From NCBI GenBank assembly GCA_016867695.1, contig VGIY01000042.1:1-13439 (forward strand): DNA of 13,439 nt. Direction: 5' to 3'. The notes beneath the pieces are model-generated. The model did no database searches, was not told where the DNA came from, and was given only the letters and a program-made list of their open reading frames with translations. Below, one piece after another: positions 13,155-13,439 of the stretch (positions within the stretch are counted from its first letter, which is position 1; each line of letters opens with the position of its first letter). A program made the position numbers and the translations under genes. Source of the stretch: Candidatus Eiseniibacteriota bacterium. Its GTDB lineage: Bacteria > Eisenbacteria > RBG-16-71-46 > CAIMUX01 > WJJG01.

Positions 13155-13439
13155 GTGGCTGCAGACCAGGCTGGCGACAGAGGAGACTCCCTGCGCGAGG
13201 CGATCGCGGCGGAACATGCCCGGATCCTCGCCCGGCTGTTCGATCCCGGCAGCGGCGCGACGATCGACCCCGAGCTGGCCGCCCGATGCCTGGCGCTGGT
13301 TCGGGGCGTGGCCGCGCTGCCCCGCGAGCACCTCCTCGGATTGCGGCTCATGCCGGGGGCCCTGCCTGACGCGGTCGAAGTCCCGCCCGGCGCCGAGCGC
13401 GAGGCCGCCGCGGCGCGGGCGCTCGGCGAGGTGCTGCTC
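13155..13439 (+). CDS. Unrecognised protein, 3' end beyond right edge
   Basis: GTG at 13155 opens a frame with no stop to the window edge, 95 codons. GGAGG (13143-13147) precedes it by seven bases; an in-frame GTG at 13149 overlaps this purine run and is less likely. The visible part is Ala/Glu/Leu/Arg-rich and probably helical: SLREAIAAEHARILARLFDP, then LAARCLALVRGVAALPREHL and AEREAAAARALGEVLL. There is no signal peptide or membrane segment so far, so it is probably cytoplasmic. Codon choice, with G or C at almost every third position, matches its neighbours and supports real coding. No family is recognised from this fragment. Confidence 0.7.
   Translation, partial: MAADQAGDRGDSLREAIAAEHARILARLFDPGSGATIDPELAARCLALVRGVAALPREHLLGLRLMPGALPDAVEVPPGAEREAAAARALGEVLL

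Noticed and set aside
1..13439. CRISPR array, insertion sequence, phage or integron signs
   Set aside because: No regularly spaced repeats, no transposase or integrase motifs and no terminal inverted repeats with target duplication were seen; the repeats present are isolated pairs.

Overview
The window is very G+C-rich bacterial DNA with dense coding. Two proteins end in a complete FlgD/Ig-like C-terminal domain (NAPNPF... GRxV... WDG or WNG... SGxYFY), and a third is cut off before its own. Together with gingipain-type (C25) proteins and a secreted parallel beta-helix protein, this is the style of FCB-group bacteria that use a type IX-like secretion and sorting route. The high G+C suggests a Candidatus Eisenbacteria-like lineage rather than a low-G+C Bacteroidota, but that placement is an inference from style; no rRNA or other phylogenetic marker is present.

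Left half (1-9276), secreted proteins. Three large exported-protein genes lie around a divergent promoter region (5147-5505). Leftward run a beta-helix protein with a C-terminal sorting-type domain (3485-5146) and, after a 324-base gap with two strong hairpins and a candidate promoter, a C25-family protein whose 3' end lies beyond the left edge (1-3160). Rightward runs a second complete C25-family protein (5506-9276). The two C25 proteins are paralogues with the same visible order: C25 domain, Ig-like domains, a YGYY/NGW domain. Both keep the expected catalytic Cys, but both have Trp where gingipains have the catalytic His. They may therefore be non-canonical or inactive peptidases.

Middle (9277-10864). 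A small predicted lipoprotein of unknown function (9418-10050) is followed by a 196-base gap with an extended -10 motif and a chain of hairpins, possibly a small RNA or leader. Then comes a CYTH-fold triphosphate tunnel enzyme (10247-10864).

Right end (10861-13439). A DUF2207-type membrane protein with a poly-Gly tail runs leftward and shares the palindrome CTAG with the CYTH gene, so those four bases hold both stop codons. Divergent from it, the first 95 codons of an unrecognised gene run off the right edge (13155-13439).

The left three genes read as a surface or secretion module. The right-hand genes look like ordinary housekeeping or envelope genes with no clear functional link to it. I see no rRNA, tRNA, CRISPR array, insertion sequence or phage gene.
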